NCBI RefSeq assembly: GCF_012979235.1
Contig: NZ_JAATWC010000001.1
Coordinates: 377,001-441,000, forward strand
Direction: 5' to 3'
Length of the DNA stretch: 64,000 bases
Source: Dissulfurirhabdus thermomarina
GTDB taxonomy: Bacteria; Desulfobacterota; Dissulfuribacteria; Dissulfuribacterales; Dissulfurirhabdaceae
Part shown: positions 8,170-17,100 of the stretch, in pieces
How the letters are laid out: the number at the start of each line of letters is the position of its first letter
Position numbering within the stretch: the stretch's first letter is position 1
Position numbers and translations under genes: made by a program
The notes under the pieces: model-generated
Databases searched by the model: none
What the model was told of the DNA's origin: nothing
The model's input: the letters and a program-made list of their open reading frames with translations, nothing else

Positions 8170-9183
8170 ATGGAAGGCATCGGCATCACCGTCACCGAAC
8201 ACCTGCTCATGCACCAGAAGGCCTCTCCGGCGGCCACGGGGCGGTTCACCAGCCTGCTCACGGAGCTCATCTTCTCGGCCAAGATCATCGCCCGGGAGGT
8301 CCAGAAGGCCGGGCTGGTGGACATCCTCGGCCTCACGGGCGAGGTGAACGTCCAGGGGGAGCAGGTCCGGAAGCTGGACGAGTTCGCCAACCGGGTCCTG
8401 ATCTACCGGATGCAGCGGGCCGGCGTCCTCTGCGCCATGGCCTCGGAGGAGAACGCGGACATCATCGAGATCCCGGACCGGTACCCCGGCGGCGACTACA
8501 TCCTCGTCTTCGACCCCCTGGACGGGTCCTCCAACATCGACGTGAACGTGAGCATCGGCACCATCTTCTCCATCTACCGGCGGAAGGAATCCGGGCGGGC
8601 CTACGTGGCCCTGGACGACTTCCTCCGGAAGGGGTCGGAGCAGGTGGCGGCCGGCTACTTCCTCTACGGCACCAGCGTCATGCTGGTCTACACCACCGGC
8701 GACGGCGTCCACGGCTTCACCCTGGACCCCTCCGTCGGGGAGTTCCTCCTCTCGCACCCGAACATCCGGATCCCGGAGCGGGGCAAGACCTACTCCGTCA
8801 ACGAGGCCTACACCCCTTACTGGGACGAGCGGACCCGGGCCGTGGTGGACTACTTCAAGTCGCCGGACAATGACCTCGGCAAGCCCTACACCGCCCGCTA
8901 CGTGGGGTCCCTGGTGGCGGACTTCCACCGCAATCTCTTGAACGGTGGGATCTTCATGTACCCCGCCGACCGCCGCGACCCGGCCAAGCCCCGGGGCAAG
9001 CTCCGCCTCCTGTGCGAGGCGGCGCCGCTGGCCTTCGTGGTGGAGCACGCCGGGGGGGCGGCCACCGACGGCCGCACCCGGATCCTCGACATCCAGGCCG
9101 CGGCCCTCCACGAGCGCGTGCCCCTCTTCATCGGGAGCCGGGCCGACGTGGAGCGCGCCACCGCCCTCCTCCAGGGCGGCTGA
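8170..9183 (+). CDS. fbp: Fructose-1,6-bisphosphatase class I
   Basis: This 337-residue gluconeogenic phosphatase converts fructose-1,6-bisphosphate to fructose-6-phosphate. Diagnostic motifs are present: the metal-site sequence [39 protein letters not shown], and the substrate/AMP region [20 protein letters not shown] followed by RLLCEAAPL. The start is ATG 8170, with a strong GGAAGGAGG seven bases upstream. A longer in-frame ATG at 8083 lies in AT-rich promoter-like sequence and is rejected. The histidine phosphatase gene follows after only 7 bp, suggesting co-transcription. Confidence 0.96.
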   Translation: MEGIGITVTEHLLMHQKASPAATGRFTSLLTELIFSAKIIAREVQKAGLVDILGLTGEVNVQGEQVRKLDEFANRVLIYRMQRAGVLCAMASEENADIIEIPDRYPGGDYILVFDPLDGSSNIDVNVSIGTIFSIYRRKESGRAYVALDDFLRKGSEQVAAGYFLYGTSVMLVYTTGDGVHGFTLDPSVGEFLLSHPNIRIPERGKTYSVNEAYTPYWDERTRAVVDYFKSPDNDLGKPYTARYVGSLVADFHRNLLNGGIFMYPADRRDPAKPRGKLRLLCEAAPLAFVVEHAGGAATDGRTRILDIQAAALHERVPLFIGSRADVERATALLQGG

Positions 9184-9190
9184 ACCGCCC

Positions 9191-9823
9191 GTGGAGCGCC
9201 TCTACCTCTGCCGCCACGGCCAGACCCGGGCCAACATCGAGGGCCGGTTCGCCGGCCGTACCGGCGAGCCCCTCACCCCGGAGGGCCGGCGCCAGGCCGC
9301 CGAGGCCGCCCGGGCACTGGCGGGGCGCCCCGTCCGGGCGATCCACGCCAGCCCCATGGCGCGGACCCTCGAGACCGCCCGGGTCATGGCCGGGGTGCTC
9401 GGCTGCCCGGTGGTCGAGGAGCCGGACCTGGCCGAGATCCGCATCCCCCAGTGGGACGGGCGGCTCAAGGCGGATTTGGCCGCCGACCCCGCCTCGGGTT
9501 ACGCCGCCTGGCGGGCGGCGCCCCACCGGTTCCGGCTCCCGGGGGCCGAGGACCTGGCCGCCCTCCAGCGGCGGGCCCTGTCGGTGGTCCGGCGGCTTCT
9601 CGCCCCGGCCGTTCCGGGCGAGGCCGTCCTGGTCACGCATCTCGCCGTGGCCCGGTGCCTCGTCCTCGCCCTGTCGGGCCGGCCCCTGGCCGAGTACCGC
9701 TCCGTCCAGGTGGCCAACGCCGCGCCCCTTGTCATCGAGGGGGCGGGTGACCATATTACGCTGCGGGGATTCCCCCCCGCGGCGACAGTTCCTTTGCGGA
9801 TCGGGAGGACCACCGGGATATGA
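9191..9823 (+). CDS. Histidine phosphatase (phosphoglycerate-mutase-like) family protein
   Basis: This 210-residue protein opens with LYLCRHGQTRAN, the phosphohistidine catalytic motif. It also has SPMARTLETARVM and a second catalytic histidine in VLVTHLAVARCLVL. The family includes phosphoglycerate mutases, CobC-type alpha-ribazole phosphatases and sugar-phosphate phosphatases; nothing here decides between them. The position between fbp and htpX hints at sugar phosphates but is weak evidence. The start is GTG 9191, and the stop overlaps the htpX ATG (ATGA), so the two are coupled. Confidence 0.88.
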   Translation: MERLYLCRHGQTRANIEGRFAGRTGEPLTPEGRRQAAEAARALAGRPVRAIHASPMARTLETARVMAGVLGCPVVEEPDLAEIRIPQWDGRLKADLAADPASGYAAWRAAPHRFRLPGAEDLAALQRRALSVVRRLLAPAVPGEAVLVTHLAVARCLVLALSGRPLAEYRSVQVANAAPLVIEGAGDHITLRGFPPAATVPLRIGRTTGI

Positions 9824-10674
9824 AGAACATGCTGAAGACCACCATCCTGATGGCCGTCCTGACGGGGCTCTTCCTCGTGGTCGGGGACCTGATCGGCGGC
9901 CGGGGCGGCGTGGCCGTCGCCCTGGTGATGGCCGCCGTGATGAACCTCGGGGCCTACTGGTTCAGCGACCGGCTGGCCCTGGCCATGGCGGGCGCCCGGC
10001 CCGTCTCCGAGGCGGAGGCCCCGGAGCTGCATGCCGTGGTGGCGGACCTGGCCCGCCGGGCCGGGATCCCGAAGCCACGGGTCTACGTGACCCCCGACGA
10101 GACGCCCAACGCCTTCGCCACGGGCCGGAACCCCGCCCACGCCGCCGTGGCCGTCACCCGGGGGCTCCTCCGGCTCCTGGACCGCCGCGAGCTCGAGGGG
10201 GTCCTCGCCCACGAGCTGGGGCACGTCCGGAACCGGGACATCCTCATCAGCTCCATCGCCGCCGTCCTGGCGGGCGCCATCAGCTACCTCGCCACCATGG
10301 CCCAGTGGTCGCTGATGTTCGGCGGCCTCTCCCGTGACGACGACGACGGCGGGGTCCTCGGGTTCGTGGGGCTCCTCGTCACCATCGTCGTGGCGCCGCT
10401 GGCGGCCATGCTGGTCCAGATGGCCATCTCCCGGAGCCGCGAGTACCAGGCCGACGCCACCGGCGCCCGGATCGCCGGGACCCCGGAGGGGCTCGCCTCG
10501 GCCCTGGCTAAGCTCGAGGAGTGGAACCGGCGCCTTCCCATGCGGGTGAACCCCGCCGCGGCCCAGATGTACATCGTCAATCCCCTCTCCGGGCGGTCCT
10601 TCGAGGGCCTCTTCCAGACCCATCCCCCCATCCGGGAACGGATCCGCCGGCTCCTCGAGCTCCGGGGAGCCTGA
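9820..10674 (+). CDS. htpX: Membrane zinc metalloprotease HtpX
   Basis: This 284-residue M48-family inner-membrane protease takes part in membrane protein quality control. It has two N-terminal hydrophobic segments (MLKTTILMAVLTGLFLVVGD and the next ~25 residues), the zinc motif HELGHVRNRD, further membrane segments around residues 145-200, and the downstream glutamate in SREYQADATGARI. The C-terminal THPPIRERIRRL is typical. Length is standard. It is translationally coupled to the phosphatase gene by ATGA. Confidence 0.95.
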   Translation: MKNMLKTTILMAVLTGLFLVVGDLIGGRGGVAVALVMAAVMNLGAYWFSDRLALAMAGARPVSEAEAPELHAVVADLARRAGIPKPRVYVTPDETPNAFATGRNPAHAAVAVTRGLLRLLDRRELEGVLAHELGHVRNRDILISSIAAVLAGAISYLATMAQWSLMFGGLSRDDDDGGVLGFVGLLVTIVVAPLAAMLVQMAISRSREYQADATGARIAGTPEGLASALAKLEEWNRRLPMRVNPAAAQMYIVNPLSGRSFEGLFQTHPPIRERIRRLLELRGA

Positions 10675-10687
10675 ACCAGGAGGCGCC

Positions 10688-11233
10688 ATGAAAGTCGGGC
10701 CCCAGGCCTTCGTTCGCATGTCCTACACCATCTCGCCGGCGGAGCCCGGGCTCGACTTCGGCCCCGTGGGCCCGCGGGAATTCCCCTTCGTCTTCGGGGA
10801 GGGGCACGTGCCCGAGGCCCTGGAGGCGGCCATCCGCGGCCTTCGCGCGGGAGAGACGGCCTCGGCCCGCATCGAGGCGGAGGAGGCCTTCGGCCCTCAC
10901 CGGCCGGACCTCGTGGCCACCGGCCCCCGGGACTTCCTGCCCTGGGACGAGCCTTGCGTCCCGGGCCGGATCGTCGAGCTGCCCGACCCGGAGGGCGGGC
11001 GGAGCCGCTACGTCCGCGTCGTCGCCGTGGACGGGGACGAGGTCACCCTGGATTTCAACCATCCCCTGGCCGGGCGGCCGGTGCGCTTCGACATGACCAT
11101 CCTCGAGGTGCGGCCGGTGGAACAGGCCGACTGGGACGCCATCCTCCAGGAGGAGGCCGAGCTCGAGGCGGCGGCCCGGGGGGGGCACCCCGAGGGCTGC
11201 GGCTGCGGCTGCCACGGTGAAGGCGGCGAGTGA
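10688..11233 (+). CDS. FKBP-type peptidyl-prolyl isomerase, SlyD-like
   Basis: This 181-residue protein shows the SlyD layout. A split FKBP fold (FVRMSYTISPAEPG ... ALEAAIRGLRAGETAS) surrounds an insert-in-flap domain that ends in DEVTLDFNHPLAGRPVRFDM. The tail is short and metal-binding-like: GGHPEGCGCGCHGEGGE. N-terminal residues deviate from typical SlyD, so isomerase activity may be weak. AGGAGG sits just before the ATG. Its stop overlaps the GTG of the next gene. A second, more typical SlyD is at 47036-47548. Confidence 0.88.
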   Translation: MKVGPQAFVRMSYTISPAEPGLDFGPVGPREFPFVFGEGHVPEALEAAIRGLRAGETASARIEAEEAFGPHRPDLVATGPRDFLPWDEPCVPGRIVELPDPEGGRSRYVRVVAVDGDEVTLDFNHPLAGRPVRFDMTILEVRPVEQADWDAILQEEAELEAAARGGHPEGCGCGCHGEGGE

Positions 11234-12105
11234 GCTGGTTCCCGGCGGCGCTGCTCGCGGCGGCGGCCGCCGCCACGGCCGACGCCGTCCTGAAGGCGGG
11301 CTTCGGCGCCCGGGGGGCGGTTTGCATGGCCATGGCGCGCTCCGTGGCCCCGGCGCTCATCCTCTGGCCCGGGCTTTTCTTCCTGCCGCACCCCCCGCTG
11401 CGGGCGGCCTTCTGGAGCACGGTGGCCGCCCTGGTCCCCCTGGAGGTCCTGGCCCTGGTCCTCTACATGCGGGCCATCCGGGCCTCCCCCCTCTCCCTCA
11501 CCCTTCCCATGCTGGCCTTCACGCCGGTCTTCGTCCTGCTCTCCGGCTGGGCGATCCTCGGCGAGCGCCCGGGTGCCGTGGGTGCCGCGGGTGTCGTGGT
11601 CACGGTGGCCGGGGCCTACATCCTGAACCTCGGGGCGGTGCGCGAGGGCTGGCTGGCGCCCTGGCGCCGCCTGGGCCGCTCGGAGGGGCCGCGGCTCATG
11701 CTGCTGGTGGCGGCGGTCTACGCCGTCACCTCGGTGCTCGGCAAGCGGGCGGTGCTGCTCGCCGCTCCCTTCTTCTTCGCCTGCTTCTACTTCGTGCTCC
11801 TCGGCGTGGTGGTGCCCGTGCTCCTCTGGCCGCTGGCCCGGCGGGAGGCCCGGGGCGCCCCGGCCCCCTTCCCATGGAAGGCCTTCTGGGGCGTGGGGTT
11901 TTGCCAGGCCGCCATGGTGCTGGGGCACATGTGGGCCATCCATCTGGCCCCCGCCGCCTACATGATCGCCGTCAAGCGGACGAGTCTCCTCTTCGGCGTG
12001 CTCTACGGTCGGTTCTGGTTCGGGGAGACGGACCTCGGCGAACGGCTTTCCGGGGCCGCCCTGATGCTGGCGGGCGTGGTCGTCATCGCCGCCGCGCATG
12101 GGTAG
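11230..12105 (+). CDS. DMT-superfamily (EamA) transporter
   Basis: This 291-residue membrane protein has about ten hydrophobic segments arranged as two EamA halves (residues ~1-135 and ~155-290). Each half ends in a conserved glutamate region: ILGERPGAVGAAGVVVTVAG in the first and GETDLGERLSGAALMLAGV in the second. Substrates of the family include metabolites and amino acids; none can be assigned. It starts with GTG overlapping the stop of the SlyD-like gene (GTGA). The next gene follows after a 216-bp gap containing short repeats. Confidence 0.88.
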   Translation: MSWFPAALLAAAAAATADAVLKAGFGARGAVCMAMARSVAPALILWPGLFFLPHPPLRAAFWSTVAALVPLEVLALVLYMRAIRASPLSLTLPMLAFTPVFVLLSGWAILGERPGAVGAAGVVVTVAGAYILNLGAVREGWLAPWRRLGRSEGPRLMLLVAAVYAVTSVLGKRAVLLAAPFFFACFYFVLLGVVVPVLLWPLARREARGAPAPFPWKAFWGVGFCQAAMVLGHMWAIHLAPAAYMIAVKRTSLLFGVLYGRFWFGETDLGERLSGAALMLAGVVVIAAAHG

Positions 12106-12197
12106 GGGCGGCAGCCTAATGCTCGTGTCAAGCCACAAGTCGCACCTCCGGTCGGTAGCCGGGGTCGTAGGCCCGCCCACCGCCCGCCCACAGCCTC

Positions 12198-12259
12198 CTT
12201 GTACAAGCCTGCGGCTTGCCCACAGGTGCTTGGACAACTCCTGCGGAGTTGCCCACACC
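12198..12259. repeat. Two tandem 31-bp units, each with an internal dyad
   Basis: Units 12198-12228 and 12229-12259 share CTTG.ACAA...CCTGCGG...TTGCCCACA. Each contains a small palindrome, AAGCCTGCGGCTT in the first and AACTCCTGCGGAGTT in the second. The base changes in the two stem arms compensate each other, so the hairpins rather than the sequence seem conserved. They lie just upstream of the radical SAM gene. Confidence 0.7.
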
Positions 12260-12321
12260 GCTCACAGGTCCGACGACGACGAGATCAACTTCTCTTTTCT
12301 CTCGGAGGAGGGTAAGGCCGC

Positions 12322-14115
12322 ATGAAGGTCGCCCTGGTGGCGCCGCCCTGGCCCCTCTTCAATCGTCCCTCCATCCAGCTCGGGGCCTTGAAGGCCTACC
12401 TCGCCCGGGAGGTCCCGGAGGTCGAGGTCCGGGCGCATCACCCGTACCTGGCCTGCGCCCGGCGGCTCGGCTTCGAGGCCTACGACCGGGTGAGCCGGTC
12501 TGGCTGGGCCTCCGAGGCGGTGGCGGCCGCCGTCCTCTTCCCGGGACGGGCCGGCCGGTGCGAGGCCCTCTTCCGGCGGTCCCTCCGGCGCCACGGCGGC
12601 GGGCGCCGTCCGGACTTCGCCGGGGTACGGGCGGCTTTCACAGAGGCGATGTCGGACTTCCTCGACGGGGTGGACTGGCGGCGGATCCGACTCGCCGGCT
12701 TCTCCGTCTGTCTCAACCAGCTCACCGCGGCGCTCTACCTGGCCCGGGAGGTCCGGCGCCGGTCGCCGGGGACCGCCGTGGTCCTGGGCGGGTCCGCCTG
12801 CGCCGGGGAACTGGGCGCGGGGCTCCTCCGGGCCTTTCCCTTCGTGGACTTCGTGGTGAACGGGGAGGGGGAGCGGCCGCTGGCCGGCCTGGTACGGCAC
12901 CTCCGGGGCGACGGGGGCCTGCCGCCCGGCGTGGTCCACCGGGCCGGGTCGGGCGCGGCGCCCTCCGGGCGGGACCAGGTCCCGGACCTTGATGCCCTGC
13001 CGCCGCCCGACTACCGGGACTACTTCGAGGAACTCGGGCGGTTGCCCGCCGGGGACCGTTTCGTCCCGGTGCTCCCCGTGGAGTTCTCCCGGGGCTGCTG
13101 GTGGGGGCGGTGCCGGTTCTGCAACCTGAACCTCCAGTGGTCGGGTTACCGGGCGAAATCCGTGGAGCGGATGGCGGCCGAGGTCCGGGCGCTCTCCAGG
13201 GGCTACGGCGTCCTGGACTTCGCCTTCACGGACAACGCGCTCCCCCGGCGCCAAGCCGCCGGGTTCTTCCGGGCGGCGGCGGGGCTCGGGGATCTCGCCT
13301 TCTTCGCCGAGCTGCGCGCCGTGCACGGGCGGGCGGAGTGGGCGGAGATGGCCCGGGGCGGCCTCCGGGACGTCCAGGTGGGGATAGAGGCCCTGAGCAC
13401 GTCGCTGCTCCGGCGGCTCGGCAAGGGGGCCACCGCCATGGACAACGTGGCGGCCATGCGGCACGCGGCGGAGGCCGGGGTGCGGCTCGGCGGCAACCTC
13501 ATCCTCCACTTTCCCGGCAGCACGCCCGAAGAGGTGGCGGAGACCCTGGCGGTCCTGGACTTCGTCTGGCCCTTCGAGCCGCTCAAGCCGGTCTCCTTCT
13601 GGCTGGGCCACGAGAGCCCGGTGGCCCGGGAGCCCGCCGCTTACGGCCTCCGGGCCGTCCGGCCCCACCCCGCCTGGGCCGGGCTCTTCCCCCCGGAGGT
13701 CCTTCGCGGGCTCCCGGTCATGGTGCTCGGCTACCGGGGCGACCGGGGGCGCCAGCGGCGCCTCTGGCGGCCGGTGGAGACCCGGCTTCGGCAGTGGGCC
13801 GCCCGGCGCGCCGGGGCCGGTCCGGCGCTCACCTGTCGGGACGGGGGAGACTTCCTCCTGGTGCGGCAGGTGCTGCCTGACGGCCGGACCCTGCACCACC
13901 GGCTCCGCGGGGCCTCGCGCCGGCTCTACTTGGCCTGTCTCGAGCCCCGCCCCCTGGCGGAGCTCGGCCCCCTGGCCGGCGGGCGCCCGGCGGCGGAGAT
14001 CGCGGCCTTCGTGGCGGACCTCGTGGCCAAGCGGATCATGTTCCGGGAGGGGGACCGGGTGCTCTCCCTGGCCGTCCGGGCCCGGGGCGCCAATCATGAC
14101 CGCCGGTACGGATGA
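12322..14115 (+). CDS. B12-binding radical SAM protein, RiPP-maturase (RumMT-like) type
   Basis: The protein has 597 residues. The N-terminus has a cobalamin-binding-type start (VALVAPPWPLFNRPSIQLGA), running to about residue 200. The radical SAM core begins with EFSRGCWWGRCRFCNLNLQW, giving an unusual CX4CX2C cluster motif. CWWG is a hallmark of the RiPP-maturation radical SAM C-methyltransferases, which usually have CX7CX2C. The C-terminal ~120 residues (RLYLACLEP ... IMFREGDRVLSLAV) look like the small helical domain of those enzymes. The inferred role is C-methylation of a peptide or another substrate. The start ATG 12322 follows GGAGG. It overlaps the next reading frame at 14112-14115. 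No clear precursor peptide is visible. Confidence 0.8.
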   Translation: MKVALVAPPWPLFNRPSIQLGALKAYLAREVPEVEVRAHHPYLACARRLGFEAYDRVSRSGWASEAVAAAVLFPGRAGRCEALFRRSLRRHGGGRRPDFAGVRAAFTEAMSDFLDGVDWRRIRLAGFSVCLNQLTAALYLAREVRRRSPGTAVVLGGSACAGELGAGLLRAFPFVDFVVNGEGERPLAGLVRHLRGDGGLPPGVVHRAGSGAAPSGRDQVPDLDALPPPDYRDYFEELGRLPAGDRFVPVLPVEFSRGCWWGRCRFCNLNLQWSGYRAKSVERMAAEVRALSRGYGVLDFAFTDNALPRRQAAGFFRAAAGLGDLAFFAELRAVHGRAEWAEMARGGLRDVQVGIEALSTSLLRRLGKGATAMDNVAAMRHAAEAGVRLGGNLILHFPGSTPEEVAETLAVLDFVWPFEPLKPVSFWLGHESPVAREPAAYGLRAVRPHPAWAGLFPPEVLRGLPVMVLGYRGDRGRQRRLWRPVETRLRQWAARRAGAGPALTCRDGGDFLLVRQVLPDGRTLHHRLRGASRRLYLACLEPRPLAELGPLAGGRPAAEIAAFVADLVAKRIMFREGDRVLSLAVRARGANHDRRYG

Positions 14116-14174
14116 CGATAAGGGGACAGATCGGCGGTGCACGCCGCCGGGTTTGCCTGGAGGGACCATCCGGC

Positions 14175-15062
14175 ATGGGAGGCCAAAACGGAAAGGGGCA
14201 CTGGGCCCGGGAAAGGCGGGAACTCCTGGTCCGAAACGTCTTTCGGGACTTCGCCGCCGCCCGGGAGGAGTTCGTCGCCCTCGAAGCCGACTACCGCTCC
14301 TACGGGATCTCCTTCGACCGGATCGCCGAGTGGGTGGGTACCGAGGGACGGCGCGGCCCCCTCTGGCGCCTGAAGGACGACTGCCACCGGCTCTGGCGGT
14401 CTGAAACCGCGGGCGAGCGGCCGGAGGTCTTCCTCTTCGATTGGACCGTGGGGGCCATCTTCCACGAGGCCGTCAAGCTCAAGGAGAACGCCTACCTCGT
14501 CCACGCCTACCAGCCCGCCTTCCTCTGGGCCGGGGAGGCCCCGGAGGACGGGGCGGGCGTGGAGGGCTGCCTCCGCTTCTGCGAGCAGACCATGGAGGAC
14601 GTGGAGAAGGGGGTGGCGAGGCTCGGCGCCATGTTCGAGCAGGCGGCGGGCTACCTGCGCCGGGTCTTCGCCGGCGAGAAGGAGAACGGGCTGCTGCTCC
14701 GGTTCCTCATCGAGAACCGGCGGCGCATGGACCGGCTCTGGGCGGCGGCCGGGGGGATCGAGGCGGTCTTCCGCGAGGCCTTTCCCATGGGGCCGGAGAT
14801 GGCCTACTGCCTGGCGGGGGAGAGCTACGTGGAGGGGGACTGGTACGCCGAGGCCCGGGCCGCCTTCCAGCGGGCCCTGGTCCTGAACCCCGAGTGCTAC
14901 GAGGCCCGGATCGGCCTCGACGTCCTGGACAAACGCCTCCGAGAGGTGAGCGAGACCCTCGACCGGGAGGCGGCGCAGTCGTGGGCGGCCTACCGAAGCG
15001 GGCGCGCGCGGGGGGGGATCCTCCCGCGCTGGCCGCGGCGGAGCCCGCGGGCGGGCTCCTGA
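14175..15062 (+). CDS. Radical-SAM companion protein of unknown function (TPR-like end)
   Basis: I do not recognise the family of this 295-residue protein. It is soluble, rich in acidic and aromatic helices, and has several Cys residues (GCLRFCEQ). The region GESYVEGDWYAEARAAFQRALVLNPECYEARIG near residue 250 looks like one tetratricopeptide repeat. A basic tail follows (GILPRWPRRSPRAGS). I chose ATG 14175 because GGAGGG lies about ten bases before it. An in-frame ATG at 14112 overlaps the radical SAM stop (ATGA) and is a real alternative. Tight linkage suggests it works with the radical SAM enzyme (inference). Confidence 0.7.
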   Translation: MGGQNGKGHWARERRELLVRNVFRDFAAAREEFVALEADYRSYGISFDRIAEWVGTEGRRGPLWRLKDDCHRLWRSETAGERPEVFLFDWTVGAIFHEAVKLKENAYLVHAYQPAFLWAGEAPEDGAGVEGCLRFCEQTMEDVEKGVARLGAMFEQAAGYLRRVFAGEKENGLLLRFLIENRRRMDRLWAAAGGIEAVFREAFPMGPEMAYCLAGESYVEGDWYAEARAAFQRALVLNPECYEARIGLDVLDKRLREVSETLDREAAQSWAAYRSGRARGGILPRWPRRSPRAGS

Positions 15063-15076
15063 GGGGGGCGGCGCTG

Positions 15077-15703
15077 TCAGGAATTCATGATGGAGTGGGA
15101 GGAGATGATGGCCCGGGCCAGGTCCTTGAGCTTGATGCGCTGGCGGCGGCTCTCCTTCTGCATCATCCGGAGGGCCTCCTCCTCGTCGATCTTGAGCCGC
15201 TTCATCAGGATGCCCTTGGCGCGCTCCACCACCTTGCGGGCCTCGAGTTCCTCGGAGAGGTTGCGGACGGCCCCCTCCAGGGCGGAGATCTTCTGGGCCG
15301 CCGTGTGCGCCATCTCGAGGGCCGGGATGAGATCGTCGAGCTGGACGGGCTTCACCAGGTACCCCAGCACCCCGCACCGCTTGGCCCGGGTGACCAGCTG
15401 CTGGTCGGCGTAGGCCGTCACCAGGACGATGGGCGTGAAGGCGCTCTTCGGGTCCATGTTGATGGCCCGGGCGGCCTCGAGCCCGTCCATGCGGGGCATC
15501 TTGATGTCCATGAGGAGGAGGTCCGGCCGGAGGTTCTCGCACATCTCCACGGCCTGGAGGCCGTCGTGGGCCAGCCCCACCACCTCGTAGCCCGCCTTCT
15601 GGAGGATGTCCTGGTACCCCTTGGCCACGGGGATGTCGTCTTCGGCCAGGAGCACCCGCAGCCCCGTCGCCTCCGCAGGCGGGGCCGCTCCTTCTCTGTT
15701 CAT
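15077..15703 (-). CDS. Response regulator with ANTAR RNA-binding domain
   Basis: This 208-residue protein has a receiver domain (residues ~15-135) with phospho-acceptor aspartate in LLLMDIKMPRMDG, the conserved TAYAD, and KPVQLDD. A short coiled coil follows. The ANTAR domain (LEARKVVERAKGILMKRLKI ... ALRMMQKESRRQRIKLKDLA) binds nascent RNA hairpins and prevents termination. A cognate kinase is not adjacent; histidine kinases with this partner type often lie elsewhere. It is convergent with the radical SAM companion gene and lies 52 bp from tRNA-Gln on the same strand. Confidence 0.93.
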   Translation of the reverse strand: MNREGAAPPAEATGLRVLLAEDDIPVAKGYQDILQKAGYEVVGLAHDGLQAVEMCENLRPDLLLMDIKMPRMDGLEAARAINMDPKSAFTPIVLVTAYADQQLVTRAKRCGVLGYLVKPVQLDDLIPALEMAHTAAQKISALEGAVRNLSEELEARKVVERAKGILMKRLKIDEEEALRMMQKESRRQRIKLKDLARAIISSHSIMNS

Positions 15704-15754
15704 GGGTGGAGCCTCTCCAACGCGACCAACAGCCGATCGTCCCGGGGGACGAAA

Positions 15755-15828
15755 TGGCTGGGGGACTAGGATTCGAACCTAGATTAGCGGAGCCAGAATC
15801 CGCCGTCCTGCCGTTAGACGATCCCCCA
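15755..15828 (-). tRNA. tRNA-Gln (CTG anticodon)
   Basis: The minus strand reads as a 74-nt cloverleaf. The 7-bp acceptor stem is TGGGGGA with TCCCCCA, the discriminator is G, and CCA is encoded (15755-15757). The anticodon stem GCGGA/TCCGC closes loop TTCTGGC, so the anticodon is CTG, reading CAG. The T arm has CTAGGTTCGAATCCTAG. It is the only RNA gene I can support in the window. Confidence 0.96.
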
Positions 15829-15924
15829 GCAGCCGGATGCCCCCAGTTTATAAGGGGGGAGCGGAGGCTTGTCAAGAACGGCCCCGCGTTGGCGCCCGGG
15901 CGGTGCCGCGGTAAAGTGCCGCCC

Positions 15925-17100
15925 ATGACGCCGCGTGACGGGGATGGTGATCGCATCTACCGCGAGGCCCTGGCCGAGCGGGAGGCCCGGGGGCTCCTCC
16001 GGCGGCTCGTCCCCGGGCGCCGGCCCGGCCCGGGGCGCGTGGAGGTGGGCGGGCGGGTCCTCGTCGACCTCTCCTCCAACGACTACCTGGCGCTCGCTCG
16101 CCACCCGGCCCTCGCCCGCGCCGCGGCCGAGGCGGCCCGGGAGTGGGGCGTGGGGGCGGGGGGCTCCCGCCTCATGAGCGGGGACCTCGATCTGCACCAC
16201 CGGCTCGAGGCGGCTGCCGCGCGCCTCGTGGGCACGGAGGCCGCCCTCCTTTTCGGAAGCGGCTTCCTGGCCAACGTGGGGGTGATTCCGGCCCTCTGCG
16301 GCCGCCACGATCTCATCCTGGCGGACCGGCTCGTCCATGCCAGCATCCTGGACGGGGCCGCGCTCTCCAGGGCGCGGCTCGCCCGCTTCGCCCACAACGA
16401 TCCCGGTGCCCTCGAGGAGCTCCTCCGGCGGGAAGGAAGCCGGGCCCGGCGGGCCCTCGTGGTGGTGGAGAGTCTCTACAGCATGGAGGGAGACCGGGCT
16501 CCCCTGGCGGACTTCGCGGCGCTCAGGGAACGCTACGGCTTCCGGCTCCTGGTGGACGAGGCCCACGCGGTGGGGGTCCTCGGGGAGGAGGGCGGGGGGC
16601 TCGTGGCGGCGGGCGGCCTCACCGGCGGGGTGGACTTCGTTCTCGGCACCTTCGGCAAGGCCTTCGGCGGCTACGGGGCCTTCGTGGCCGGGTCGCGGGC
16701 CGCGGTGGACTACCTGGTGAACCAGGCCCGGAGCCTCGTCTTCTCCACGGCCCTTCCGCCGCCGGTGGTGGCCGCCGCCCTGGCCGCGCTGGAGGTGGCG
16801 GCGGCGGAGCCGGAGCGGCGCCGGCGCCTTGCGGACCTGGCCCGGGGCTTCCGGGAGGCCGTCGGGCGGCGGACCGGTCTTTCCTGCCCGGGCGAGGACC
16901 AGATCGTTCCCGTGGTGATCGGGGAGAGCGGGCGTGCCGTGGAGATCTCCCGCCGGCTCGAGGTCGAGGGCTTCCTGGTCCGGGCGGTCCGGCCCCCCAC
17001 CGTCCCGGCCGGGGCCGCACGGCTCAGGGTCTCGGTGACCGCCGGCCACGACCCCGCCGACCTCCGGCGCCTGGCGGAGGCCCTGGCCGATGCCCTTTGA
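15925..17100 (+). CDS. bioF: 8-amino-7-oxononanoate synthase BioF
   Basis: This 391-residue PLP enzyme condenses pimeloyl-ACP (or -CoA) with alanine, giving KAPA, in biotin synthesis. Seen are DLSSNDYLALARHP, GVGAGGSRLMSGD, LVDEAHAVGVLG with the PLP-facing aspartate and histidine, and the PLP lysine in GTFGKAFGGYGAFVAG. Length and order are normal for BioF. The start is ATG 15925; earlier in-frame Met codons lie within or before the tRNA. Its 3' end overlaps the hydrolase gene by 11 bp. The remaining biotin genes are 5.5 kb downstream on the same strand. Confidence 0.94.
   Translation: MTPRDGDGDRIYREALAEREARGLLRRLVPGRRPGPGRVEVGGRVLVDLSSNDYLALARHPALARAAAEAAREWGVGAGGSRLMSGDLDLHHRLEAAAARLVGTEAALLFGSGFLANVGVIPALCGRHDLILADRLVHASILDGAALSRARLARFAHNDPGALEELLRREGSRARRALVVVESLYSMEGDRAPLADFAALRERYGFRLLVDEAHAVGVLGEEGGGLVAAGGLTGGVDFVLGTFGKAFGGYGAFVAGSRAAVDYLVNQARSLVFSTALPPPVVAAALAALEVAAAEPERRRRLADLARGFREAVGRRTGLSCPGEDQIVPVVIGESGRAVEISRRLEVEGFLVRAVRPPTVPAGAARLRVSVTAGHDPADLRRLAEALADAL

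Noticed and set aside
12198-12259. CRISPR array
   Set aside because: Only two adjacent degenerate units without unique spacers. No cas genes anywhere in the window.
12098-12325. 75-codon frame upstream of the radical SAM gene as a RiPP precursor
   Set aside because: No leader/core pattern; it is made of short repeats and the ribosome site of the next gene. Kept only as a weak hint in the findings.
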